This document shows, piece by piece, positions 15,057-25,200 of a stretch of 64,000 nt of DNA (position 1 is the stretch's first letter; each line of letters begins with the position of its first letter). The stretch covers positions 3,161,422-3,225,421 of the forward strand of contig JAITYX010000055.1 of the NCBI GenBank assembly GCA_021018815.1, read 5' to 3'. The notes below the pieces were generated by a model. It saw only the letters and a list, made by a program, of their open reading frames with translations. It was not told the DNA's origin and did not search any database. Both the position numbers and the translations under genes were made by a program. This stretch comes from Talinum fruticosum. Its lineage: Eukaryota > Streptophyta > Magnoliopsida > Caryophyllales > Talinaceae.

Positions 15057-18000
15057 GACTCTCAGCAACAGAAAGCAGAGCCTCTCCCCAGGAAAGCAAG
15101 TTCAGGGAGCTAAAAGAAAATGAACAGGAAGATGTAATCTAACATTAACTAATGCCTTTGCAAATACAAAACCGAGTATTCCGTTAAAAGTCCCAAAATT
15201 AATACAAAAGATGCAAGCAATGGACATTAACCTGATACGATCCCACTGAAAACAATTAATACAAAAGATGCAAGCAATGGACATTAACCTGATACGATCC
15301 CACTGAAAACAATCCAACTTGTCTTCAAGTAGACTAATTTTGGCACCCAGGGATATTCCCCAGGATAATTAAAAGAAAGGAAGACAGCCCAAGCTCAGCA
15401 TCATGTACATTATCCTAAAGCCAGTTAGTATTTCAGCACAAGCTTGAATTGTCATCTAAATTAGGCATTCACAATGGGATAACTCATTCAAGAAAGTCAA
15501 ATACAGCATTGCCAGCTTATTTGGAGGCATAACAAACAACTGGAGATTAACAAATGCCATAATGGCAAATCATAAGATAATATGGACTACAGGAGCAGTA
15601 AATGAAGGTAACTAACCTGATATGCAGATGGCTCAAGTTTAAAACTAGTTGGAATATCAGATCTAAAAACACCACTTTCAAGGCATTCAACATGGCCACC
15701 AATGTAGGTCTCACTCTCCAAAAGTTGATAATTGTAGAATTTTTCTGATTCAGATTGGTGTTTGTTAGGACAGATTACATTTGCTTTGAAAGCCTGTCAA
15801 TGTCAAAAGATAAACATCTATTACTGACAAAAGTATAATTCACGAAATACATTACCCATTTAAACAAAAAGACTCACTAACTAACCTGAACCATCAGAAG
15901 CATCTCACAAAGAGTTCCACTTCCTTTCCGTAAAACCTCATCCGGTGGCATGGGTATTATAGTGGCAAGGGAGAATATGAAAGGATGTACATACGTCATG
16001 TACAAGTAATAAGTTGAAACAGCATCAGAAACAGAATAAGAGGCCATCATCTGCAAGAATTTTTCAAGATACACAAGGGAACTTTAGGAAACTTTGAAAA
16101 GCAAAGACAATATCATAACCAAAATTTCAACACCATCACCAAACATAAAGACACAACTTGGTAAAAAATTTAGATTTGTCATTGAAAAGCAAAAGCAAAG
16201 TTTTGTATCAAACAAATTGGCTTATTTCATGTCAGGCATATTTGCTTCATCACAAAATAATACTTAAAAGAGTTGAATTGAATCAGAAACAATGGTTATA
16301 TTCAATTCATTGCAGGAGTAATCTGGTATTTCTTCCTCCCTACCCCACCCATTTTTATCCTGAACAATTTCATCTCTACCCGTGTGCAATTTTTTCATTC
16401 TTTCCCCTCATGAAAAATCTTTTTGTGTAAGACAAAAGCATGCTTCCCAAATTACTTTTTTCCCTTAGATTGGATTAGACAAGACTTCAAAGAATACATA
16501 ACAATATCAAGGTGCAAACCTTTATACTTTTTTTTAATAAAATAGTTTCTAAGCACATGATCCCAGTAGAAACTTAAGTTGTGCTATAAGGTGTTGAAAT
16601 GGTCAACCTAAGGAATCAAACACTTTTACGCTGTATAATGGTGCAGAATTGATGTTCATAAAAACTACACAACTTTCACTGCACAATACTGTCCATGAGC
16701 TTATACAGATACATAATGCATAATAAGCAGCACTGCAACAGTAGCCATCAACAATTTATATGAAAAGCTAATAGTAGCGGCAAACAAACCTGAGGTTTTT
16801 CTTTTGCAAAACGAACCATGTCTTCCGGATTCACCTCCAGTGGGTCATAGCCTAGTTTGGCTTTGGTAACAGCCTAAAAAGTAAGAATGAAACAAAGAAT
16901 ATATTTGTTACTCTTTTGTTCAACAAACAACAGTGGTACAGAAAACAATGTCAAAGTTCAAATTGCATGAAGCATACTGGTTACAACAAGCAATTAAATT
17001 GTCTAAATATTTTTTAACTAAGAGTCTATTCATTTTGGCGTTTATAATAGATATCAGCTCATAAACGCTATAACAGCCCATAAACGCTATAACAGCCCAT
17101 AAACGCTGTAACAGCCCATAAACACTACATCGTCGTCATAGTTTTTGTTATTGTTGCGGTAATTGTATATTGGTATGAAAAGATACACAAATCAATTAGC
17201 AAAAAAATATTTTTGCCCAATATTCATTGTTGACCAAATATTCGTGATTGTAAAATATACAATGAATAATATCATTAACGGTATCTTAAAAGTTTCGTTA
17301 CAACTCATGACAGCTACAACAGTTAACCATAATAGTTCATAACAGCCAAAACGTACAGGCCCTAAATTTGCGAGATGCCTTAATTATCAAGGCAAGGACT
17401 CTAAGAAACTAGATCAAACTCTGAATAGTTATTCAAATTGTTCAGGTTGATACACATATTGAACAAAACATAGTCTGACCTAGGGACAGGAAGGACATAA
17501 AAGACAGCTTGCAAATCTTCATCTGTGAGTAAAGAGACAAGCTTTGACACTTTAAGTGAAAACTAACCATGCTTGGCAAAGACTATGTAATTGTTTAATA
17601 TGTGTTACAACTTCACATTGTTCTTTCTTTCTTTGGGGTTTTCTATTCCTTTACACACAAAACTTCCTTATCACTATTATAGAACCAAAATAACAGAAGG
17701 AATAGCACAAGAGAGATGGGGAAATACCACAAGGTACCCTCAATATTTCCACATATAGTTCTAACCTTGCAGTTCAGGAGGAGGGTGACTTAGAAAGCTG
17801 TCCTATTTGTTAGACATTCTTCCATTTTTTATGCTTCAAGATATATTTAAATTAGCAAGTTCCATAATCTCAAAACTGCAGTATTCATCAATGAAAAAAT
17901 GTGGAGCATATAAACTCCACATAAGCTCGGGATTTTTTTTTTATTAAATAAGCTCGGGGTCTTGATAATCCAAAAAAGCTGCATATGGATCCAAGAAACA

Positions 18001-21000
18001 CTTACCACATCATTGCCAAAAAAAAGGCCCAACTAGTAAATGCAAGACATGCTTAGTGAAAGAGAGGAAGAATACAGAAGAGATGAAGAGCAACAACGTT
18101 CTACAGTGTTCTCTAAACATAATCTGACAGTCAGTGATCTTATTTTTACTACTCAAAAACAGGAACTTTCTGGACCTAACGTGGTTTTTTATTCTACCAA
18201 TGTTGCACAGTAGTTAAACAATCAACATAAAACCAATATACATTATAAAGATGGTTTACCTTCAAGCCATGACTCCCTTGAGGGAGATAGCTGTCACGCT
18301 TCACCCACGCAAAGCAATCCAAGTGACAAGAAAATTTGGCACGACATTCACCTTGAACCTTGTCGCACTGAAAGCCTATCTCCTGTAGCATCAAGAAGAA
18401 AAGGCCAATTTAGGGCCATTTTATTCAGCTTGGATTATAGAGGACTAAAGCATCTAAATTGTCTTCTGCTTCCTTTCAATAGAGTAGTAGGCAGTCAATG
18501 ATTTTTAATATAGGGTATGATGCAATCAGTCTCTTTGCAATTGAGGGTAAGGCTCCTATAACACCCCTCCTCCCCCTCCCAACACCCACCACCACAATCC
18601 CACCCCCACCAGGGAGGGCGGGGCTAGGCGGGACTCTTGGGCATGAATTCGGATTCAGATCACTAGAAGACCACTTAGAAAATTCAATAATTTACTCATT
18701 AACAATAAAGGGAGAGTGACTACAACATTAGGAGAGATCGTGCTGCCAACACCACTTCATGGAGGAAGTTAGGTTTTAAACTTGTGGGCATGACATGAAA
18801 CACATCCCAGCAAACAGAAATAAGATGCTTTACGGTTTTGAAGATCTTATTTGTCTACAGACTGCATCAAAAAATGGCATAAATTGAAAGAGACAAAGTA
18901 CACACATCACTCATTTTATAACCATGCTGGACCGCTCTGCGTTCCAAAAACGGCCAGTCGAAGAAATCACCGTTATATGTGACATATATACCAGGCTTTA
19001 CTTCTTGCATATGAGAAAACCAGCACTGCAGAAGCTCTTTCTGCAACAAGAAAATCGAGGAATCAATTCAGAGAATAAGCAGTAAAACACACAAAATGAG
19101 GCTTCTACAACCTAGATAAAGTAACAGTGAAACATCACCTCATTTTTCACATTTGTAACTCTAAAGTATCCTTCAAATTCCGCTTTTGGACTGTATTCCA
19201 AATCCTCGATGTCTTCCCCAACACACTGAAAAGATCAAGATGATTATCAACATGTACCACATCCATGTAGGTAACAATGTGGTAAAGATCAAAGGCAGAA
19301 GCTTATGTTCACTATATGACAGTAGAATAAAGCAATATCAGACATCAAGAGGAAAATTAGCATCGATACTTGTCCACTATGGAGAATATTTGAAAATTCG
19401 TTGCTATTAAAGGCTTGCCTAAATGCTAATGAAGAAATTAGAATGTATTCTAAGAGTGAAATAATTATGCAATGATCCAACTCAAATGTTCATTTGCTGA
19501 TCATTCAAGATGCCCGTGAATGATCCTTAAAATTAGAAGCATGGTGTCACTACTTGAAGAAACTGCAAATGATAAAAGAACGAAATAAAAAACATCTATT
19601 CCAATAAGCCATACATATAATATAAAACACAAATGTGCTTATGCAATGGAATGGACTGAAGTGAGTCCTAATCACACAATCTTTTCGAAGAATCATGCTT
19701 CAGAATCACAGGGGAGTTATAAAGCATACCTCTCTGTTTATAATCAAAAATCCTTGTCCATCAATCATGTACGAGATCATCATTATCATATCATACTCAG
19801 CATCTGGAAATTTTAGAGGAAGCTTCGTAGTCTCTATATCAAATGCACAGACATGAACTTCGGCACGTTGCAGAAGATCAGCCCTCCTTTCAAGCATAAT
19901 GCCCATGCTAGATACACTAACATCATACCATTGCCCACACCTTAGATCTGCATCATACACAGTCCTGCAGCTTTTAGACAACAGCTGCAGCAAGGCAACT
20001 CCCCCTCCCCCAATACACACACACACACACAAATAATAATAACAACAACAATAAAGGGATAAGGAAAAAAAAAAAGGTGATTTAAAAATCAGGGCTAGAG
20101 ATAATGAAATCACCATTGTCAATGGTAAAACGGACATGATAAGGAACATCATACTCGCGGAGATCGGTAATGCAATCTACGAAGTCCTGAGGTCTTTGCT
20201 GGCTGCATATGAAACGCAAAATTATCAAGGGCATCAATGAAAAGCATTTGCAGTGAGGCTATATAGTAAGAACACAGCAGAAAATTGATTCTTTCTTTTA
20301 TATCAACAAAGTCCAAGACTTACCCTTTTCCCGTTATAATGGACTCATATGCTTGAGCAGCTTCAAACTTTGTTTGGTTTCTATCAACAACACGTAAAAG
20401 GTCATTTCTTACATGCATTAATTGCTGAACAGTATCGAATGATATCTTCAAGTATGACTTCCGCAGTCCAGATAGATGGTTTTTCTGTCCCCCATGCAAC
20501 AAGAAAATGATTGTTAAATTGATATCACAAATCACAAGTGTTAATGCAGCATTTATACACAAGAACCCAAATAGCTACAGGACACTGCCATTAAACTATG
20601 TATGATGGCAACTAGCAAAGCTCATAGGTGTCATAACCATTAGAGAAAAAAGATGACATAAATCAAAGAGTACATTGACTTAGAGTTGAAATTTCATAAG
20701 TTGTCCACTTAGAATTTTTCCAGATATATCAAAATAACACAAGTATTCAGTAGCTAACTTCCCCTTTTCTTAATAAAAAACAAAATTAACATCAACAGTT
20801 GCTTCATCAAAAAAGGAAAACGAAAATAGAGGATCACAGAGAGAGGTACCAATTAAACAGAAAAAACAATCACAAATTCACACCGACATGATTGTAAGAA
20901 AGCAAGTAATTATGGAGTCAAAATCAGCCTGAAAACTTAGCCTTTAGCTCCCATTTTAGTGCCGAAGAATATTCTACCATATTAACTGCACGGGGATGGC

Positions 21001-21831
21001 TACTCCATTGAATTAACCATGAACAAACTAATATTCCTAGTCATACAAGATGCGGGAGATTGAACAACTCATAATTGCCTGTCAATAAGTGGGTAAATTT
21101 AGCGACCCCAAAACTCACAAGATCAAGGTCTTCCTTCTCTACTATTTCTATCGTGACTATTTCATTTTCGTACCGCCTTCTCAAGTATGCCTCTACATCA
21201 TGCTCCATTTTATCCTGTAATAAAAATTGGAGAGAGACCCATCAGTGACGACGAAAACCCAACAAATAAGTTGTCCTCAAATAGAAGTTGCGAATTATAA
21301 AAACACTTACTTTCGTGGCCGCATAAAAATATGGCCGAAACTTGTACTTCACCTTGAAACTAGTTCCTTCCTACAAAAACAAACTCATCCAACTTTCAAT
21401 TCAACAACAATTACAGCTAAAAATACCCAAATTTCAATCCATAATTGGGGCTTCAATTTTTCTCCTACCTGAGTAACAAAATATAAATCTACGCAGCTGT
21501 ACACGTTTCCAGTATCCTGATCTTGAAGTGATGACTGCATGATAGTCAGAATAAAAAATTAAACCATTTTCCGAACCCTAAACCCTAAATTGAGATTCTC
21601 AAACAGCCCCCAAATTGAACCGCCGCCAAGTTGCAATTCAAGTGACAGAAATTGACGGGAACTTACAGATGCGAGGGTGAGAAGCCAACCAAGGCGCTTA
21701 TCGCCTTCAGTGAATAGATCGAACCCTAGCTTGGATTCGAGCTCTTCTTCTTCATTTCGAACTACAGGCTTCTGCCTCTTCCTTCTCGGATTATCTTTTC
21801 GGTCTCGCCTTCTGAATTCACCGTTGTTCAT
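1018..21831 (-). CDS. POL2A: DNA polymerase epsilon catalytic subunit A (partial, 44 exons, 3' end outside window)
   Basis: Leading-strand replicative polymerase with 3'-5' proofreading, acting in the nucleus. Start at 21831 gives [12 protein letters not shown] then [20 protein letters not shown], the family N-terminus. Motifs seen: ExoI FDIET (about residue 249), Exo[11 protein letters not shown], ExoIII region [13 protein letters not shown], Pol motif A DVAAMYPN (D600), motif [11 protein letters not shown] (783-792), motif C LDTDG (834-837), and the CX2CX8C cluster (C625, C628, C637) that with C784 matches the Fe-S site known in this family. Exons 5'>3': 21831-21667, 21534-21469, 21370-21311, 21214-21119, 20484-20324, 20202-20114, 19947-19730, 19225-19139, 19040-18906, 18382-18260, 16873-16790, 16050-15886, 15793-15617, 14551-14438, 14190-14086, 13865-13747, 13656-13515, 13443-13349, 13122-13017, 12906-12827, 12732-12556, 12437-12350, 12188-12108, 12019-11876, 11440-11345, 11147-10947, 10677-10623, 10528-10386, 10309-9871, 8953-8807, 8718-8521, 8436-8362, 7432-7242, 5613-5439, 5352-5288, 3854-3722, 3618-3517, 3333-3250, 2955-2881, 2577-2518, 2404-2142, 2054-2006, 1315-1155, 1084-1018. 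Phases agree throughout except at exons 29/30, where one base is missing from each of two homopolymers (9880-9888 and 8878-8883). About 1,886 codons are present; the C-terminal zinc-binding end lies off the left edge. Confidence 0.97.
2459..2481 (+). repeat. A-rich tract in POL2A intron
   Basis: A-rich low-complexity tract between exons at 2404 and 2518. No other feature is seen in this intron. Confidence 0.4.
3441..3480 (+). repeat. Alternating CA/GT tract in POL2A intron
   Basis: A run of about nine GT units flanked by CA-rich segments forms an alternating purine-pyrimidine stretch of about 40 bases. It lies in the intron between exons 3333 and 3517. Such tracts are microsatellites and can adopt Z-form DNA. 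Confidence 0.7.
6037..6062 (+). repeat. (AT)n microsatellite in POL2A intron
   Basis: Perfect AT dinucleotide run in the 1.6-kb intron between the exons at 5613 and 7242. Nothing else recognisable was found in that intron. Confidence 0.85.
8878..8883 (-). other. Apparent 1-base deletion in POL2A exon 30 (A6)
   Basis: LTNKKK upstream and [20 protein letters not shown] downstream are in different frames, with a stop close upstream in the second frame. One more A in the run joins them. Exon 30 is 147 bases where phases 2-in and 0-out need 148. Confidence 0.85.
9880..9888 (-). other. Apparent 1-base deletion in POL2A exon 29 (A9)
   Basis: Exon 29 ends in phase 1, but exon 30 only reads open ([15 protein letters not shown]) from phase 2. 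A tenth A changes the end to REKKKRPR and restores the phase. Confidence 0.8.
14617..14870 (+). repeat. 112-bp tandem duplication in POL2A intron
   Basis: Two diverged copies of a ~112-base unit containing GCAAATTCCCACATGCCA (at about 14691 and 14803) lie head to tail in the intron between exons 14551 and 15617. Flanking text such as GAGAAATAGGAGAGTTTT is also repeated. Confidence 0.8.
15001..15056 (+). repeat. (TAGA)14 microsatellite in POL2A intron
   Basis: About 14 uninterrupted TAGA tetranucleotides, preceded by a short TA run. It is intronic and likely polymorphic. Confidence 0.9.
15198..15313 (+). repeat. 57-bp perfect tandem duplication in POL2A intron
   Basis: A unit beginning AATACAAAAGATGCAAGCAA is repeated head to tail at 15201 and 15258 with no differences seen, so it is a recent duplication. 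Confidence 0.85.
17020..17367. mobile_element. hAT-like MITE in POL2A intron 10
   Basis: The left end GAGTCTATTCATTTTGGCGT and the inverted right end AGGGCCTGTACGTTTTGGCT (complement of about 17347-17366) are imperfect terminal inverted repeats. Just inside the left end is a 4-copy tandem array of a ~20-base unit (ATAAACGCTATAACAGCCC, 17061-17125), and related CATAACAGCC motifs recur near the right end. Subterminal repeats of this sort are typical of non-autonomous hAT elements. I could not define a target duplication. Confidence 0.55.
21574..21589 (+). promoter_or_regulatory. Double telo-box in POL2A intron 1
   Basis: Two abutting AACCCTAA-type units (AACCCTAAACCCTAAA) lie in the first intron, about 240 bases downstream of the start codon. 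Telo-boxes near plant transcription starts are known to go with expression in dividing cells, often together with E2F or other elements. Two units are too few for a true interstitial telomere tract. Confidence 0.45.
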
Positions 21832-21972
21832 CTCCGTTGTCTTTGATCGGATCTGAAGGATTCCGATGAGGCGGTGAATAGAGAAGCGGGGGAGATAGGA
21901 GAGAGAAAGGAAGGGTGGAATAGAATTGGGAGTGCTTCAGAAAGTGAGAAATGGAGGGAAGAAGAATGGGAT

Positions 21973-21980
21973 TTTCCCGC
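21973..21980 (+). promoter_or_regulatory. Consensus E2F binding site upstream of POL2A
   Basis: The sequence TTTCCCGC matches the E2F consensus TTTSSCGC exactly. It lies about 140 bases upstream of the POL2A start codon. Replication genes, including polymerase epsilon subunits, are established E2F targets at G1/S. The match is seen in the sequence; regulation by it is inferred. Confidence 0.65.
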
Positions 21981-22004
21981 TCATTTGTTTTTCGTATAAT
22001 CTTG

Positions 22005-22072
22005 GACGGAAATACCCTTCCAGGGATTGTGTTTTTTTTTTTGGAGTCGGGACGGAAATACCCTTCCAGGAA
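22005..22072 (+). repeat. Short direct duplication in POL2A upstream region
   Basis: A unit starting GACGGAAATACCCTTCCAGG occurs twice, at about 22005 and 22051, separated by a poly-T stretch (period about 46). It probably reflects a local tandem duplication just upstream of the promoter. Confidence 0.7.
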
Positions 22073-22099
22073 TGGTGTAAGCTTGGACACTACCTTATC

Positions 22100-23030
22100 T
22101 TACGCTATGGAAAAGCCCTATTAAAAAAAAATAGTGTACTACCTTTAAATATGGTATAAACAATAATGCACTATTTTATACTATAATAATAACATATTTT
22201 GATTGACATTTTATAATTTTTGAGAATATTAGTTCAAATTTACCCTTGTTAGTTTGATTTTTTAATTCAAAAATATTTATATAACTTTTTATTTTATTTT
22301 ATTTTATTATAATATATCTTCTCCAACCGAGCTAATCTCTTTATTAGATTATAAATAAGTAATGGTGTATGTGTATATGCCAAACTTCCACACTTAAAGG
22401 AGAATAATTCTTGTGGTGTGTGCATGTGTGTGTTATTGCATCTTAAAATTTCATATTCTACGTAACTATCATAATTAATTACATATATAAAAAATTTTAA
22501 TTTGACTTTTAATTAATTATGATTTAGTAATACTAGCTTGTGTTTCACTAGTCGTCACGAGTATGTTAAATTTTTAAACATAATTTAAATATAATATTTT
22601 CTTAAATGAAAGAAAAACATTTTTACTTATGGTTCAGAATGAGTGTTTACTTTGCAAATTGGGCAGGAATCATGCGAAAATCTTGGGCTGTTAGGATAAG
22701 GAATTTCACCGAGAATGATGCCCATGGGGCGGGAAATCGACCTAGAGTGGATGTCTCAAAAATCCCAAATAATTTGGGGTTTCGATTGGACTATATTCCT
22801 CCTGTGGAACATGATGGCTGATTAACACATAAAATTGAGTACGTTGATATAGATTCAGAGGCAGAATATTAAGAATCTTCTGTGTTGTGCCCGATAATTC
22901 TTGGTGCAAGACCCACTTGATGTAGTACGGAGAGGTTCCTCGTTCGAATATGGGGAAATTTTGACATTGATAAGGTGTTGGGGAAAAAAATGTACTTATC
23001 TTGTTCGTTTTCATGCTAAATTAGACTGAG
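22100..23030. other. AT-rich intergenic DNA upstream of POL2A
   Basis: No convincing gene is seen. Short open frames around 22606-22860 and 22742-23014 lack recognisable motifs. The stretch after about 22850 may belong to the degraded LINE that follows. Confidence 0.5.
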
Positions 23031-23239
23031 ATGAAGCGCTTAAGCTAAGTATTTGCTATTTTAATAGAAAGCCAAGGGTTGTGCCATGGTTATTAGGTAA
23101 TGATGTAAACATGGAAGTTATATATGCTCTTATTTGAGTGCATTTCCCTACATTGCACCCCAAATTTTGGGAGGTGGATGTTTTGAGCCAGTTTGTAAGC
23201 CTTGTGGGGGTTGCATATTATAACCGACAAGAGCACGTC

Positions 23240-23540
23240 TAAGGGTGTGGTCGGCAATAGCATTTGAGGTAGTGATTAGTGTTTTGGAGGATGTAAAACA
23301 CTACTTATCTAAAAATGTAAGTGTTCGGCAAAGTAGTGTTTGACATAGTGAGTAGAGTTTTAGGCGGTGTTTTTGAAAAGTTACTCAAAGTAACGTTTTC
23401 AAAAACACTACTTAGTGTTTGTACATAATTTCCAAAATTCTCCTTTTTATTTTCTAAAATCTTTTATCAATTATGTCCTTTTAAGTCATTTTATACAAAT
23501 CTGCTATTTAAACAAGCAACTATTACCGAACACACTTATC
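23240..23540. mobile_element. MITE nested inside the LINE ORF1
   Basis: The coding similarity to LINE ORF1 stops near 23235 and resumes near 23660. Between them are imperfect inverted ends (GTGTGGTCGGCAATAGC near 23245 and the complement of GCAACTATTACCGAACACAC near 23516) and a central near-palindrome. The bases after 23540 add repeats of ACCACTAACCACTAG type that probably belong to the same insertion. Confidence 0.55.
23368..23407. repeat. 40-base near-perfect palindrome
   Basis: Arms TGTTTTTGAAAAGTTACT and AGTAACGTTTTCAAAAACA are inverted copies differing by one base, around a 3-base loop, so the transcript would fold into a strong hairpin. It marks the centre of the MITE-like insertion. 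Confidence 0.8.
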
Positions 23541-25200
23541 TCAAATCACTAGTTGAACATCTAACCACTAACCACTAGTCAGATATACACTAATCGCTAA
23601 TAAAACAGCTAACAACTATTAAAACATCTAACCACTACTGAAAAAACTAAGAAGAGTCATCTCAATTACGCAAGGGTGTTCATTGAGGTTGATATAAAAA
23701 GGAACTAGCATAGTATATTGAATTCGTTTATGGAAAAAAAAAACGAGTTAGCAGATTAGCTGGTGGAATTTGAATGGAGGTCAGAGAAATGCACAAAATG
23801 TAGGATGTATGGTCATACAGTGGAAAATTATATAAAGGGCATAAGAAAGGAATGGAGGCCACAGGACAGGAGAAACCACATTTTACCACTACTAATGAGG
23901 AGAATACTGGAATAACAAGAAACGGTGAGCAACCACAAGGGCAAATGGTGCACAGACAGGCTCCAAAGTTGGAACATCCACAGATTGTGAATGGGATAAA
24001 TTCTTTTGGACCCTTTATTCACATTGAACTTGTGGAGTTTGGATCAGATACTCAAGGAGAACAGTCACAATTTGGGGGAATCTCAGGCATTAATAATGGA
24101 TAATGTAGAAGTTTGGAATAAGGGGAATGAATAGCCTCTCAAAGCAAAAGAAAAAAATTTCTCTCGAATGAATAAAGCTTGTTGGGATATTAAAGACAAA
24201 TGTCGTAAACAAAATGTGTTATTGGTTGCAGATAGAGTGTGTAGACAGTGGCAGTATGTCACAAAATGTCACTGAGGACAGAAATAGTAGAATTTGGTTG
24301 CTTTGGAAACAAGATTTTTTTGAGGTGCAGATCTTGTATAGTCATGAGCAAGTCATACATGTTGCTATTACACATATTGATTCTTATCTCTATTACATAT
24401 GACTCTAGCTAGTAGTGATATGGAAAGGGGAGACTTGTGGCGATTACTGTCAACTTAAAACCTAATAAAGCATGGATGGTAGCTAGAGATTTGAATTTTG
24501 TCTTGACAAAGGAAGATAGCGAAGGTGGGGCTGCTGTAACCTACTAGGATATCATGGAATTTCAAGATTGTATTGTTGAATTTCAATTGTTGGAAATCAA
24601 GCGCCAAGGGGCCTTTTATACATAGACTAACGAGCAGAACAAGTTAGGATAGAATTTTCTATAGGTTGGACAGAGTATTGGGTGAATGAAGAACAGGTAG
24701 ACTGCTTCTCATATGTGGATCGCACTGTATGCCTAAAGGGAATTTCTGACCACTGTCTGTTGCTGATCTCCAATCACCAAATGAAGGGATCTAAGACTTC
24801 TTTTAGAGATTCCATAATATGTGGTGTGCGCATGTTGAATTCCAAGTTTTGGTAAAATCTAATTGGGTCAAGACTACTTTCGGAACAAAAATGTTTGTTA
24901 TTTGTAACAAACTAAAAAATCTAAAAGGGGCTCTTAAGTTACATTGGACTGCGTTTTAGGATATGGAGGCGAAACTAAGTCATACGTGGTTAGAATTGGG
25001 CCATATTCAAGCACAAATCTATATGAGAGTTGATTGTGATATAATTTTGGACAAAGAAAAGTCATTTATTACTGAAATGCTTAACTTACAAACTATTTTG
25101 AGGGAAACTTATGTCCAAAGAAGCAAGGTGAAATGGATCTTAGATGGTGATAAGAACATTTATTTTTTCCATTCCATTACTAAGCATAATGCTTAAAGGA

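Larger units (their letters stand above)
23040..25200 (+). mobile_element. Degraded LINE (non-LTR retrotransposon), ORF1 and endonuclease remnants
   Basis: Frames interrupted by stops match plant L1-type LINE proteins. At about 23060-23230 KPRVVPWLLGNDVNMEVIY and HFPTLHPKFWEVDVLSQ resemble the DUF4283 region of ORF1. At about 23660-23870 YARVFIEVDIK then EKCTKCRMYGHTVENY is a degenerate zinc knuckle. At about 24470-25200 WMVARDLNFVLTKEDSEGG, SDHCLLLISNHQ, HVEFQVLVKSNW and KVKWILDGDKNIYFFHSI match the endonuclease C-terminus and the linker before the reverse transcriptase. The RT itself is absent. ORF1 is split by a MITE-like insertion. Confidence 0.7.

Noticed and set aside
19948..20000. Alternative acceptor for POL2A exon 7 before ACTGTGTATGATGC
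   Set aside because: It gives the wrong phase; the acceptor at 19948/19947 gives [13 protein letters not shown], in phase and family-like.
21574..21589. Interstitial telomere tract
   Set aside because: Only two units; more likely a telo-box regulatory motif.
21559..21650. Extension of POL2A exon 1 past 21667
   Set aside because: CATCT/GTAAGT at 21667 is a strong donor and the next exon begins SSLQDQDTG, which matches the family; the read-through text does not.
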